DNA of 8,866 nt from Stenotrophomonas sp. (GTDB lineage: Bacteria; Pseudomonadota; Gammaproteobacteria; Xanthomonadales; Xanthomonadaceae), in assembly GCA_003248565.1 (NCBI GenBank), contig QFOV01000133.1, positions 1 to 8,866 of the forward strand, in the 5' to 3' direction. Below are positions 1 to 6,053 of this stretch, one piece after another (within the stretch, counting starts at the first letter, position 1; each line of letters begins with the position of its first letter). The translations under genes and the position numbers were made by a program. The notes below the pieces were generated by a model, which was not told where the DNA came from, did not search any database, and was given only the letters and a program-made list of their open reading frames with translations.

Positions 1-1
1 C

Positions 2-142
2 CGGCTGGTGTTCGCGATGGGCGGCAGCGCGATTGATCTGCCCGAAGAGCGCGACCCTGAATTGATCGAAGAAATGTCGCAGATGATCCGCATGATCATT
101 ACCGGCGCCCGCGCGCTGGCACGGCGCCCGGTCAAGGCCTGA
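2..142 (+). CDS. C-terminal end of a possible TetR/AcrR-family regulator (partial)
   Basis: An open frame enters from the left edge and ends at TGA 140-142, leaving the last 46 residues of a protein whose start lies outside the window. The piece begins RLVFAMGGSAIDLPEERDPE and continues as a helix-rich segment with a Met/Ile-rich stretch (MSQMIRMIITGARALA), ending in a basic tail (ARRPVKA). A helical, hydrophobic C-terminus of this kind resembles the ligand-binding and dimerisation end of TetR-type repressors. No DNA-binding domain is visible, so the family is a guess from texture alone. Codon use is that of a normal high-GC gene. It is followed directly by repeat DNA, and the inverted repeat beginning at 171 could fold at the 3' end of its transcript. 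Confidence 0.4.
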   Translation, partial: RLVFAMGGSAIDLPEERDPELIEEMSQMIRMIITGARALARRPVKA

Positions 143-170
143 AGAAGCAAGCCAAACGATATTGCGCGGT

Positions 171-314
171 TGTGGGAGCGGCGTCAGCCGCGAAGCTGGT
201 GGTCCATCTGATCACGGTTACTCCTGCAATTTCATTGGCGTCGGCTTCGCGGCTTACGCCGCTCCTACAGACTGTGTATCGGTAAAGCCCCTGCCGAGCG
301 TGGCTCGGCACTAC
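171..314. repeat. Composite intergenic repeat, copy 1 (long inverted repeat plus SMAG palindrome)
   Basis: The unit has two parts. The first is a 99-nt imperfect inverted repeat with 26-nt arms at 171-196 (TGTGGGAGCGGCGTCAGCC...) and 244-269 (...TTACGCCGCTCCTACA), around a 47-nt centre. The second is a 22-nt spacer followed by a SMAG-type palindrome at 292-314. The arms carry the GGAGCGGCGTCAGCCGCGAAGC core that recurs between genes in xanthomonads. Aligned without gaps to copy 2 (367-510), I count about 12 differences in 144 positions, mostly in the spacer; most of the 47-nt centre is identical. Bases 143-170 before it and 315-366 after it show nothing recognisable. Confidence 0.85.
292..314 (-). 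repeat. SMAG/REP palindrome (GTAG type)
   Basis: On the minus strand this reads GTAG, then TGCCGAGCC-A-C-GCTCGGCA, a short hairpin of the GTAG-headed class known as SMAG in Stenotrophomonas. The loop carries one substitution (CACG here, CATG in the other copies in this window). It is the right-hand part of composite repeat copy 1. Confidence 0.8.
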
Positions 315-366
315 AGGCACGTCTATGGCTTTAGCGACCATCTGCATCGGTCCACGGATCCGGATT

Positions 367-510
367 TGTAGGAGCGGCGTCAGCCGCGAAGCTGGTGGTC
401 CATCTGATCACGGTTACTCCTGCAATTTCATTGGTGCCGGCTTCGCGGCTGACGCCGCTCCTACAATCTGCTTATCGATAACGCCGCTGCCGAGCATGGC
501 TCGGCACTAC
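367..510. repeat. Composite intergenic repeat, copy 2
   Basis: This is the second copy of the 144-nt unit at 171-314, in the same orientation and offset by exactly 196 nt along its whole length. Its 26-nt arms at 367-392 and 440-465 match each other perfectly as inverted repeats (TGTAGGAGCGGCGTCAGCCG... against ...GGCTGACGCCGCTCCTACA). In copy 1 each arm has a mismatch. Its SMAG end (488-510) overlaps the stop codon of the minus-strand DUF1615 gene. The two copies are separated by 52 nt of unrelated sequence (315-366). The 143-506 gap contains these repeats and no credible gene. Confidence 0.85.
488..510 (-). repeat. SMAG/REP palindrome overlapping the stop codon of the DUF1615 gene
   Basis: On the minus strand this is GTAGTGCCGAGCC followed by ATGCTCGGCA. 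The TAG at 509-507, inside the GTAG head, is the in-frame stop of the DUF1615 lipoprotein gene. The hairpin therefore forms directly at the end of that coding sequence. No run of U follows it (the next bases on that strand are GCGGCGTTATCG), so it is not a standard intrinsic terminator. A role in 3' mRNA protection or Rho-linked ending is an inference from what is reported for REP elements. Confidence 0.85.
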
Positions 511-1661
511 CTTTGCAGGCATTGGCGGTAACGGCTGTCTACGCGGTTGGCAAACCACTCGGTGGTCAGTTCGCGGGTGATCTTGGGGCTGTCCAGGCGA
601 ATGCCGGGAATCAAGGCACGCGGCACGGCCTTCCCGGCACGTGCATCCGCCATGGCGAACACCTGCGAGTGCAGCGCGCTACCACTGAAATCCAGGCGAT
701 CCGACTGCGCAAGCGCGCGCCGTATCTCACGCTCATCCATACCCAGTCGCGGCGCCAGCCTGCGCACCGCCAGTTCGGTCTGGCCTGGCTTGTCGATCGG
801 CGCATCCGGCACCAGCAGATCACCATCCAGCGCGAGCGAAACACCGGTCAGACTGCTCACTGCGCTCTGGAACGCCGCATTGCGACTGGCGTAACGGCCC
901 GCGTTGTAATCAGCAAAACGATGCACCTTCTGCATATAGGGCGTCTGATAGTCGAGCAGATGGGCAATACCGAAGTACACGCCGCCGCGCCGGGTGAACA
1001 CTTCATCGCGGATGCTGCGCGCCACCGGATAGGGGTAGTTCTGCGCATTGGCCTGCGCAAACGGAATGCTTACCTGCATCGCGCCGCCGGTCTGCACGGG
1101 ATTCTTGCCAGCAAACAAGCGCTGCCCCATCGGCACGCGGCCAATGATCTCCTCGTACAACTCACTCAGGTCCCGTTCGCTGCGCACCCGCGCCAACTGC
1201 TCACCGTAGCTGCGCCCGTCGCCACCCTTCACCTTCAGGCCGGCATCCACCAGTAGTTTGGGAATGTGGATGGCAGCGGCACGGCGGTCTATTTCGCCCC
1301 GGGCAATCCGCGGCAGATTGGGTACCTCGGGATTGGCGCGATAGCCAGATTCCTGTTCGATCACCGCCAAGGTCGCGCAGATGTTCTCGACCGACGCCTC
1401 GATGCGTTGCGCTTCGAAGGCCACGCGGATATCACTTGCCCAGCCCATGCGGTCATCGACGGTCGGCGGAATACGCCGCACGACCTCATCGCGCACCTGC
1501 GTTGCCGATGGGCCCGGCGCAGGTGATGGCACGGTACTGCAGGACGCCAGCGCCAACGCCGCAAACAGGCCCAGCACGGCCTTCGTCCCGGCTCCGACGC
1601 ACCACCAAGCGGAGACCGTGCGCGTGCTGCGCCAACCATCGCATTTCGCCTGCCTGCCCAT
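507..1661 (-). CDS. DUF1615-family lipoprotein with lysozyme-like motifs
   Basis: From ATG 1661 this encodes 384 residues. The protein opens with a basic stretch, a hydrophobic run and a lipobox (L-A-S-C, Cys41), so it should be lipid-anchored in the envelope after signal peptidase II cleavage. The mature part resembles DUF1615 proteins: IEQESGYRANPEVPNLP at about 101-117, GAMQVS at 193-198 and FADYNAGRYASRNAAF at about 249-264. An E-S-G motif, a G-x-M-Q motif and a Y-N-A-G motif in this order are typical of goose-type lysozyme and Slt-like transglycosylases, with Glu102 or Glu104 as candidate acid. Peptidoglycan cleavage is an inference from these motifs. The start is uncertain: the open frame continues upstream to 1799, but that part overlaps the GGDEF gene, and the 40-residue leader from ATG 1661 is long. 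A GTG 12 codons before Cys41 is the only later alternative and gives a leader without basic residues. The stop codon lies inside a SMAG palindrome. Confidence 0.8.
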   Translation of the reverse strand: MGRQAKCDGWRSTRTVSAWWCVGAGTKAVLGLFAALALASCSTVPSPAPGPSATQVRDEVVRRIPPTVDDRMGWASDIRVAFEAQRIEASVENICATLAVIEQESGYRANPEVPNLPRIARGEIDRRAAAIHIPKLLVDAGLKVKGGDGRSYGEQLARVRSERDLSELYEEIIGRVPMGQRLFAGKNPVQTGGAMQVSIPFAQANAQNYPYPVARSIRDEVFTRRGGVYFGIAHLLDYQTPYMQKVHRFADYNAGRYASRNAAFQSAVSSLTGVSLALDGDLLVPDAPIDKPGQTELAVRRLAPRLGMDEREIRRALAQSDRLDFSGSALHSQVFAMADARAGKAVPRALIPGIRLDSPKITRELTTEWFANRVDSRYRQCLQR

Positions 1662-1686
1662 ATACTTCGCACCCTCGCCTGTCCAA
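1659..1686 (-). promoter_or_regulatory. Possible promoter for the DUF1615 gene in the divergent gap
   Basis: On the minus strand TTGGAC (1686-1681) is followed after 16 nt by TATATG (1664-1659), a fair -35/-10 pair. The -10 box contains the ATG proposed as the start codon, so the two readings conflict unless translation starts further in. On the plus strand the same AT island gives TATACT (1661-1666), about 43 nt before the TTG start of the GGDEF gene, but I see no good -35 for it. Both genes may be driven from this small island. Confidence 0.3.
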
Positions 1687-1708
1687 ATCGTCGAACGTGG
1701 CTTGACCC

Positions 1709-2902
1709 TTGAGCGCCACCGCTGAACAGTACTTCCCGCTTGTAGTCCCCGCCACCTCCCTGCTGCTGGGACTGGCGCTGCTGGCCGGTTGGCGTTCATT
1801 GCGCGACCACCGTTACCTGCTGTGGCTGGCGGCCGGCTATATCTGCACCGCGTTTCCGCTGGCCGCGCAGATCCTGATGGACAACACCCGGCTGGCGACC
1901 TGGTCGGTGCTGACTGGCGCCTTGTACTGTGCGGGTAGCTGGGCCACGGCGCAGGGTTTCGCGCTCAGATCCGGCAGCAGAGTGCCGGTCCCGGCCGCGC
2001 TGGCCATCAGCCTGCTCACCCTGTTCGCATTGTTCTGTTTCTCCAGGCTCAGCGACGTGCTGGGCGCACGCATCGTTTTCCTCAACCTGGGCATGGGGCT
2101 GCTGCTCGCCCTGGCACTGCCGGCACTGTTTGGCCGCGAGCAACCGGACACGCTCTTCGAGCGCCTGCTGCGCAGGACCTATCTGCTGCTGGTGGCATAC
2201 GCGATCCTGCGTCCGCTGTTAGCCTGGTTGCTGGCCGGCTGGTTCACCAGCAGCGGCTTGCCGCGTTCCGGCCTGTGGCTTTGGATGCTGGCCTTCAACC
2301 TGCTGCTCAACCTGTGGCTGCTGTTCCTGCTGCTGGGTGGGCTGGCCCAGCAACTGATGGGAGAGCTGCGCCATGAGCGCAACCATGATCCGCTCACCCT
2401 GCTGCTCAACCGCCGCGCCTTCTTCGAGATCGCCAACCAGCGCCTGCAACACGGCCCCGCCAACCAGTGGGCATTGCTTGCCTGCGATGTCGATCATTTC
2501 AAGCAGGTCAATGACACCTGGGGCCATGCCGCCGGCGACAACGTGTTGCGGCAGGTCGGTGTGCTGCTACAGCAGATGACCCGCCCGGGCGATCTGGTCG
2601 CGCGCTTCGGCGGCGAGGAATTCGTGCTGTTGTTGCGCTGCGCTGATCTGGCCACCGCTGCCCGCGTCGCCGAACGCATACGTGCTGGCATCAGCGAGAT
2701 GCACTGCTCACCGGCGAAGCAGACCATCACCGCCAGCTTTGGCGTCACCATGGTGGCGGCAACGGATGATCTGGAAAGCGCCTTGGAGCGCGCCGACCTG
2801 GCCGTGTATCAGGCCAAGCGCGAAGGACGCAACCGGGTGATTGCCAGCCCATCGCAGGGCGGCACTGACAGTATCCACCTGATCCACCGCTCTTCACTTT
2901 GA
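1709..2902 (+). CDS. Membrane-bound GGDEF diguanylate cyclase
   Basis: The 397-residue protein should make c-di-GMP from two GTP at the inner membrane. Residues 10-213 are very hydrophobic and hold about six or seven membrane segments (roughly 11-28, 36-56, 64-83, 94-112, 120-140, 155-178 and 187-213), with no sensor domain I can name. A short linker leads into the GGDEF domain at about 222-380, starting HERNHDPLT-LLLNRRAF. It has the metal-binding Asp260 (CDVDHFK), VNDTWGH at 267-273, and the active-site GGEEF at 301-305. The inhibitory I-site RxxD is present as RPGD (292-295), five residues before GGEEF, so product inhibition is likely. No EAL domain is present. The start is TTG at 1709 with no clear ribosome binding site; the next possible starts would cut into the first membrane segment. 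It is transcribed divergently from the DUF1615 gene. The signal it senses is unknown. Confidence 0.92.
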   Translation: MSATAEQYFPLVVPATSLLLGLALLAGWRSLRDHRYLLWLAAGYICTAFPLAAQILMDNTRLATWSVLTGALYCAGSWATAQGFALRSGSRVPVPAALAISLLTLFALFCFSRLSDVLGARIVFLNLGMGLLLALALPALFGREQPDTLFERLLRRTYLLLVAYAILRPLLAWLLAGWFTSSGLPRSGLWLWMLAFNLLLNLWLLFLLLGGLAQQLMGELRHERNHDPLTLLLNRRAFFEIANQRLQHGPANQWALLACDVDHFKQVNDTWGHAAGDNVLRQVGVLLQQMTRPGDLVARFGGEEFVLLLRCADLATAARVAERIRAGISEMHCSPAKQTITASFGVTMVAATDDLESALERADLAVYQAKREGRNRVIASPSQGGTDSIHLIHRSSL

Positions 2903-3039
2903 CTCACGACTCCACGCCACAGATCGCACAGCCACGCCCTGTCATCCACGGCATGCGTCCAGCGCCGGGGGCAACCAGCAGGCCACCGAACACACCGGCT
3001 TTGCGCTAGGCTTGCCTTTCTTTCTGACCGCGTATTCCC

Positions 3040-3816
3040 GTGAAAACTGTTCACGCCACCCGCTACATCACCCCGCTGCGCGAAGGCGGTTCACTGCCAG
3101 CGGTGATCGAAGCCGACGACGATGGTATGTACGTCATCAAGTTCCGCGGCGCCGGCCAAGGCCCCAAGGCGCTGATCGCCGAGCTGGTGGTTGGTCGGCT
3201 TGCACAGGCGCTGGGCCTGCCGATGCCGGACATCGTCCTGGTCGAACTGGACCGCGAGTTCGCCCGTACCGAGCCCGACCCAGAGATCCAGGACCTGATC
3301 CGCGCCAGCGAGGGTACCAACCTCGGCAGCGACTACCTGCCCGGCGCGATCAACTACGATCCTGCGGCGATGCAACCGGATGCCGAACTGGCCTCGCGCA
3401 TCGTCTGGTTTGATGCGTACACCAGCAACGTCGACCGCACCGCACGCAACCCCAACCTGATGGTCTGGCACCGCAAGCTCTATCTGATCGATCACGGCGC
3501 GGCGCTGTACTTCCACCACGACTGGGAGAACGCCGGCGAGGCCTGCGCCAAGCCTTTCGCGTTGATCAAGGACCACGTGCTGCTGCCGTTCGCCCGCCGC
3601 ATCGCCGACGCCGACGCGGCGCTGGCTCCCCTGCTGACCGACGCGGTCATCGACGGCATCGTCGCGCAGATTCCAGACAGCTGGCTGCAGAGCGAGCCCG
3701 CTTTTGCCGATGCGACCGCCTACCGTTCTGCCTACGCCAGCTATTTGAAGCGCCGCCTGCAATTGCGCGGAGCCTTCGTACAGGAGGCCATCCGTGCCCA
3801 CGCTGCACACCTATGA
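3040..3816 (+). CDS. Short HipA-like protein kinase (HipA_2 type)
   Basis: The 258-residue protein opens MKTVHATRYITPLREGGSLP and resembles the stand-alone HipA-family kinases paired with DUF3037 proteins. Kinase features run in order. VIKF carries the likely ATP-binding Lys34, followed by a Gly-rich GAGQGP segment. Glu48 lies in a helix (KALIAELVVGRLAQALGLP). The catalytic loop SNVDRTARNPN has Asp132 and Asn137, matching the D-R-x-x-x-N pattern of HipA. LIDHG has Asp151 in the metal-binding place of DFG. It is much shorter than E. coli HipA (about 440 residues), and I see no N-terminal Couple_HipA part and no HipB-like gene beside it. The start is GTG 3040; no ribosome binding site is visible, but the N-terminus fits the family and the next Met is residue 30. 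Its last 23 nt overlap the DUF3037 gene. The catalytic residues look intact, so it is probably an active Ser/Thr or small-molecule kinase; its substrate is unknown. The 137 nt before it (2903-3039) show no clear promoter. Confidence 0.85.
   Translation: MKTVHATRYITPLREGGSLPAVIEADDDGMYVIKFRGAGQGPKALIAELVVGRLAQALGLPMPDIVLVELDREFARTEPDPEIQDLIRASEGTNLGSDYLPGAINYDPAAMQPDAELASRIVWFDAYTSNVDRTARNPNLMVWHRKLYLIDHGAALYFHHDWENAGEACAKPFALIKDHVLLPFARRIADADAALAPLLTDAVIDGIVAQIPDSWLQSEPAFADATAYRSAYASYLKRRLQLRGAFVQEAIRAHAAHL
3782..3787 (+). promoter_or_regulatory. Shine-Dalgarno site AGGAGG for the DUF3037 gene, inside the kinase gene
   Basis: A perfect AGGAGG lies six nt before GTG 3794, within the last codons of the kinase gene. 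It fixes the DUF3037 start and implies coupled translation of the pair. The kinase gene itself has no comparable site, so the second protein may be made in excess of the first. Confidence 0.8.
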
Positions 3817-4186
3817 TTACGCCATCATCCGCGTCGTACCGCGGGTGGAGCGCGAAGAGTTCATCAACGTAGGCGTGATCGTCTCCTGCCCCAGCGCAGG
3901 TCACCTGCAGGCCGCCATCGAGATCGACCTGGCGAGATTGCAGGCGTTTGCACCACAACTGGATCTGGCTGGTGTGCAGCCGTGGCTGGATGCCATCGTC
4001 GCGATCTGCCGTGGTGAGCCAGGTGCCGGGCCAATCGCACAGTTACCACCGCGCGCCCGCTTCCACTTCCTCACTGCCAAGCGCAGCTCGGTGGTGCAGA
4101 CCTCGGTCACCCACGTAGGCCGCACCGCCAACCCTGCCGGCATCGTCGAGCACCTGCTCGAGCGCATGGTGCGTACGCCACGCTGA
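3794..4186 (+). CDS. DUF3037-family protein, partner of the HipA-like kinase
   Basis: The 130-residue soluble protein carries the DUF3037 signature near its start: YAIIRVVPRVEREEFINVGV at 9-28. A second conserved stretch lies around 79-110 (GPIAQLPPRARFHFLTAKRS and the following T-x-V-T-H-x-G-R). There is no signal peptide or membrane segment, and no catalytic motif I recognise. The start is GTG 3794, set by the AGGAGG six nt upstream; it overlaps the kinase gene by 23 nt in another frame. That overlap suggests one mRNA and a joint function. The protein could be a substrate, regulator or neutraliser of the kinase; the sequence does not decide between these. The gene ends 34 nt before a group of SMAG palindromes. 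Confidence 0.88.
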   Translation: MPTLHTYDYAIIRVVPRVEREEFINVGVIVSCPSAGHLQAAIEIDLARLQAFAPQLDLAGVQPWLDAIVAICRGEPGAGPIAQLPPRARFHFLTAKRSSVVQTSVTHVGRTANPAGIVEHLLERMVRTPR

Positions 4187-4219
4187 ATCACCGTCCGGGA
4201 CGCGGTGCCAATCGGACCT

Positions 4220-4242
4220 GCAGAGCCGAGCCATGCTCGGCA
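4220..4242 (+). repeat. Degenerate SMAG palindrome
   Basis: The palindrome GAGCCGAGCC-AT-GCTCGGC is kept, but the head reads GCAG in place of GTAG. It lies 34 nt after the DUF3037 stop and in the same orientation as the intact copy at 4255. Confidence 0.65.
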
Positions 4243-4254
4243 GATGCGTTCCCT

Positions 4255-4322
4255 GTAGTGCCGAGCCATGCTCGGCATGGGCATTACCAGTAAAGCGCCT
4301 GCCGAGCATGGCTCGGCACTAC
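4255..4322. repeat. Head-to-head pair of SMAG palindromes in a convergent gap
   Basis: One intact element reads GTAGTGCCGAGCC... on the plus strand (4255-4277) and a second reads the same on the minus strand (4300-4322), with 22 nt between. The two 23-nt elements are exact reverse complements. Each can fold alone, or both can fold into one long 23-bp hairpin, as in BIME-type REP pairs. The pair lies between the convergent DUF3037 and acyl-CoA synthetase genes and probably acts at the 3' ends of both messages. The spacer and the bases before the second element (GTAAAGCGCC) resemble those preceding the SMAG copies at 292 and 488. Confidence 0.85.
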
Positions 4323-4351
4323 GGAACTCGCCTCACCGACAGGCTGGCGCA

Positions 4352-5971
4352 TCACTCGATATCGACCAGCCCCCTGGCCACGTCGCGCAGGCTGAATTTC
4401 TGCACCTTGCCCGTCGCCGTGCGCGGCAGCGGACCGAAGACAAAGCGCCGCGGCAGCTTGAAGCTGGCCAGGTGTTGGCGGCAATGCGCCAACGCCTCGG
4501 CCGATTCCAGATGCGAGGTTTCCTTCAACTCGACAAAGGCGCAAGGCGTTTCGCCCCACTTCGGATCCGGCCGCGCGACCACCGCAGCCGCCAATACCGC
4601 CGGATGCCGGCACAGCACATCCTCCACCTCCAGCGAGGAGATGTTCTCGCCACCAGAAATAATCACATCCTTGGAGCGATCGCGGATCTTCACCGCGCCG
4701 TTGGCATACACCACCGCCAGATCACCGGTATGGAACCAACCGCCGGCGAACGCCTCAGCCGTTGCTCGCGGATTCTTCAAATAGCCCTGCATGGTGATAT
4801 TGCCGCGGAACATGATCTCGCCAACGCTGATGCCATCCCACGGCACCGGCTGCAGGGTCTCCGGGTCCAGTACCTGCATGTCTTCCTGCAGCAGGCAGGC
4901 CACGCCCTGGCGGCTGTTGAGCTCGGCACGTTCTGCAATCGGCAGCTGCGCCCACTCTGCCTGCGGGTGGCAGATCGACGCCGGGCCATAGACCTCGGTC
5001 AGGCCGTAGACGTGGGTGATCTCCACACCCATGCGCTCCATTTCCTCAAGCACTGCTGCCGGCGGCGCCGCACCCGCGACCTGGCCCTTGATGCCAACCA
5101 GGCCCTGCTTGCTCTCCTCCGGCGCAGCGGCGAGTGCGGCATGGATCACCGGCGCGCCGCAGTAGTGGCTGACGCCGTGTTCGCGCATCAGCTCCAGCAC
5201 ACGCTTGCGATCAAACCGGCGCAGGCAGACCTGGGCGCCAGCCACCGCAGCCATGGTCCAGGGGAAACACCAGCCGTTGCAGTGGAACATCGGCAGCGTC
5301 CACAGGTACACCGGGTGTTGCGGCATGCCCCAGTCGATGATGTTCGCAACCGCATTCAAGTACGCGCCGCGATGGTGATACACCACGCCCTTGGGATCGC
5401 CAGTGGTCCCGGAGGTGTAGTTGAGGGTGATGGCATCCCACTCATCGGCTGGCAGCTCGAACTCAAAGTCCGGATCGCCGCTGGCCAGTAACGCCTCGTA
5501 CTCGATCTCACCAAGGAACGCACCGCTTTCGATCTCTGCATCATCGACGTCGATGACCTGCGGCGGCTGCTTGCACAGTGCCAACGCCCGTTCCATCAGC
5601 GGTGCGAACTCACGGTCGCTGAATACGATTCTGGCCTCGCCATGGTCGAGCATGAAAGCCAGCGTCTGCGCATCCAAGCGGGTGTTGAGCGTGTTCAACA
5701 CCGCGCCGAGCATCGCCGGCCCGTAATGCAGTTCGATCATCGCTGGAGTGTTGGGCAGCAACGCGGCAACCGTATCGCCTTTGCCGATACCCAGGCGTTG
5801 CAGGGCCGAAGCCAGCCGACGGCAGCGCTGGCACACCTGCGCCCAGTCCAGGCGGCGCTCCCCGTGGATGACCGCCACGCGCTGCGGGTGCACGGTTGCC
5901 GCCTTGCGCAGGAAGCTCAACGGCGACAGCGCGGTGTAGTTGGCCTGGTTGCGACCGAGATCCTGGTACAT
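4352..5971 (-). CDS. AMP-forming acyl-CoA synthetase (fatty-acid-CoA ligase type)
   Basis: The 539-residue enzyme activates a carboxylic acid with ATP to an acyl-AMP and transfers it to CoA. It carries the adenylating-family motifs in order: YTSGTTGDPKG at 185-195 (phosphate loop), YGLTE at 322-326, WFHTGD at 412-417 (ribose-binding Asp417), KIRDRSKDVIISGGENIS at 428-445 (hinge and A8 motif), and PRTATGK near the C-terminus with catalytic Lys522. The opening NYTALSPLSFL and the WTLPMFHCNGWCFPW segment at 224-238 resemble the medium/long-chain group related to plant AAE proteins. The exact acid is not readable from sequence. The open frame extends to a TTG at 5992, but ATG 5971 is preferred because AGGGAGAGG lies just before it at normal spacing. 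It lies 185 nt downstream of gyrA on the same strand, beyond a strong terminator, so it probably has its own promoter. Overlapping palindromes at 6029-6053 may be its operator. Confidence 0.9.
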   Translation of the reverse strand: MYQDLGRNQANYTALSPLSFLRKAATVHPQRVAVIHGERRLDWAQVCQRCRRLASALQRLGIGKGDTVAALLPNTPAMIELHYGPAMLGAVLNTLNTRLDAQTLAFMLDHGEARIVFSDREFAPLMERALALCKQPPQVIDVDDAEIESGAFLGEIEYEALLASGDPDFEFELPADEWDAITLNYTSGTTGDPKGVVYHHRGAYLNAVANIIDWGMPQHPVYLWTLPMFHCNGWCFPWTMAAVAGAQVCLRRFDRKRVLELMREHGVSHYCGAPVIHAALAAAPEESKQGLVGIKGQVAGAAPPAAVLEEMERMGVEITHVYGLTEVYGPASICHPQAEWAQLPIAERAELNSRQGVACLLQEDMQVLDPETLQPVPWDGISVGEIMFRGNITMQGYLKNPRATAEAFAGGWFHTGDLAVVYANGAVKIRDRSKDVIISGGENISSLEVEDVLCRHPAVLAAAVVARPDPKWGETPCAFVELKETSHLESAEALAHCRQHLASFKLPRRFVFGPLPRTATGKVQKFSLRDVARGLVDIE

Positions 5972-6028
5972 CTGGTGCCTCTCCCTCTCCAAGGATGTTG
6001 CTGGCAGAGAGTCGGACAGCTGGCACGG

Positions 6029-6053
6029 AATGTCGCTGCGACATTAGTCGCAG
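6029..6053. promoter_or_regulatory. Overlapping palindromes upstream of the acyl-CoA synthetase; candidate operator
   Basis: Two perfect inverted repeats share a half-site. AATGTCGC-T-GCGACATT covers 6029-6045 and CTGCGAC-ATTA-GTCGCAG covers 6036-6053. GTCGC or its complement thus occurs three times in 25 nt. The site lies 58-82 nt before the synthetase ATG and after the gyrA terminator. A dimeric repressor of TetR or similar type could bind here, but I recognise no known operator consensus. I see no confident -35/-10 pair around it. Confidence 0.45.

Noticed and set aside
171..510. A CRISPR array or phage attachment site
   Set aside because: There are only two repeats, each 144 nt and with internal symmetry, and no cas, integrase or tRNA gene nearby. 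The REP/SMAG explanation fits better.
162..531. Two small plus-strand open frames sharing the peptide SGVSREAGGPSDHGYSCNFIG
   Set aside because: They are translations of the two copies of the composite repeat. The shared peptide follows from the DNA repeat, with no ribosome binding sites.
513..1256. A 247-residue plus-strand open frame opposite the DUF1615 gene
   Set aside because: It is antisense to a recognisable gene, has a His/Arg/Gln-rich composition typical of high-GC shadows, and no start signal.
3040..4186. A classical hipBA toxin-antitoxin locus
   Set aside because: There is no HipB-like helix-turn-helix gene, the kinase lacks the usual N-terminal region of HipA, and the second gene is DUF3037. 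The resemblance is limited to the kinase core.
4268..5491. A 407-residue plus-strand open frame opposite the acyl-CoA synthetase gene
   Set aside because: The opposite strand codes a full enzyme with all motifs in order. This frame begins within a SMAG element and has no recognisable domain.
5972..5992. A longer acyl-CoA synthetase starting at TTG 5992
   Set aside because: The extra seven codons consist of the purine-rich ribosome binding region (GGAGAGGGAGAGG), so ATG 5971 is the better start.
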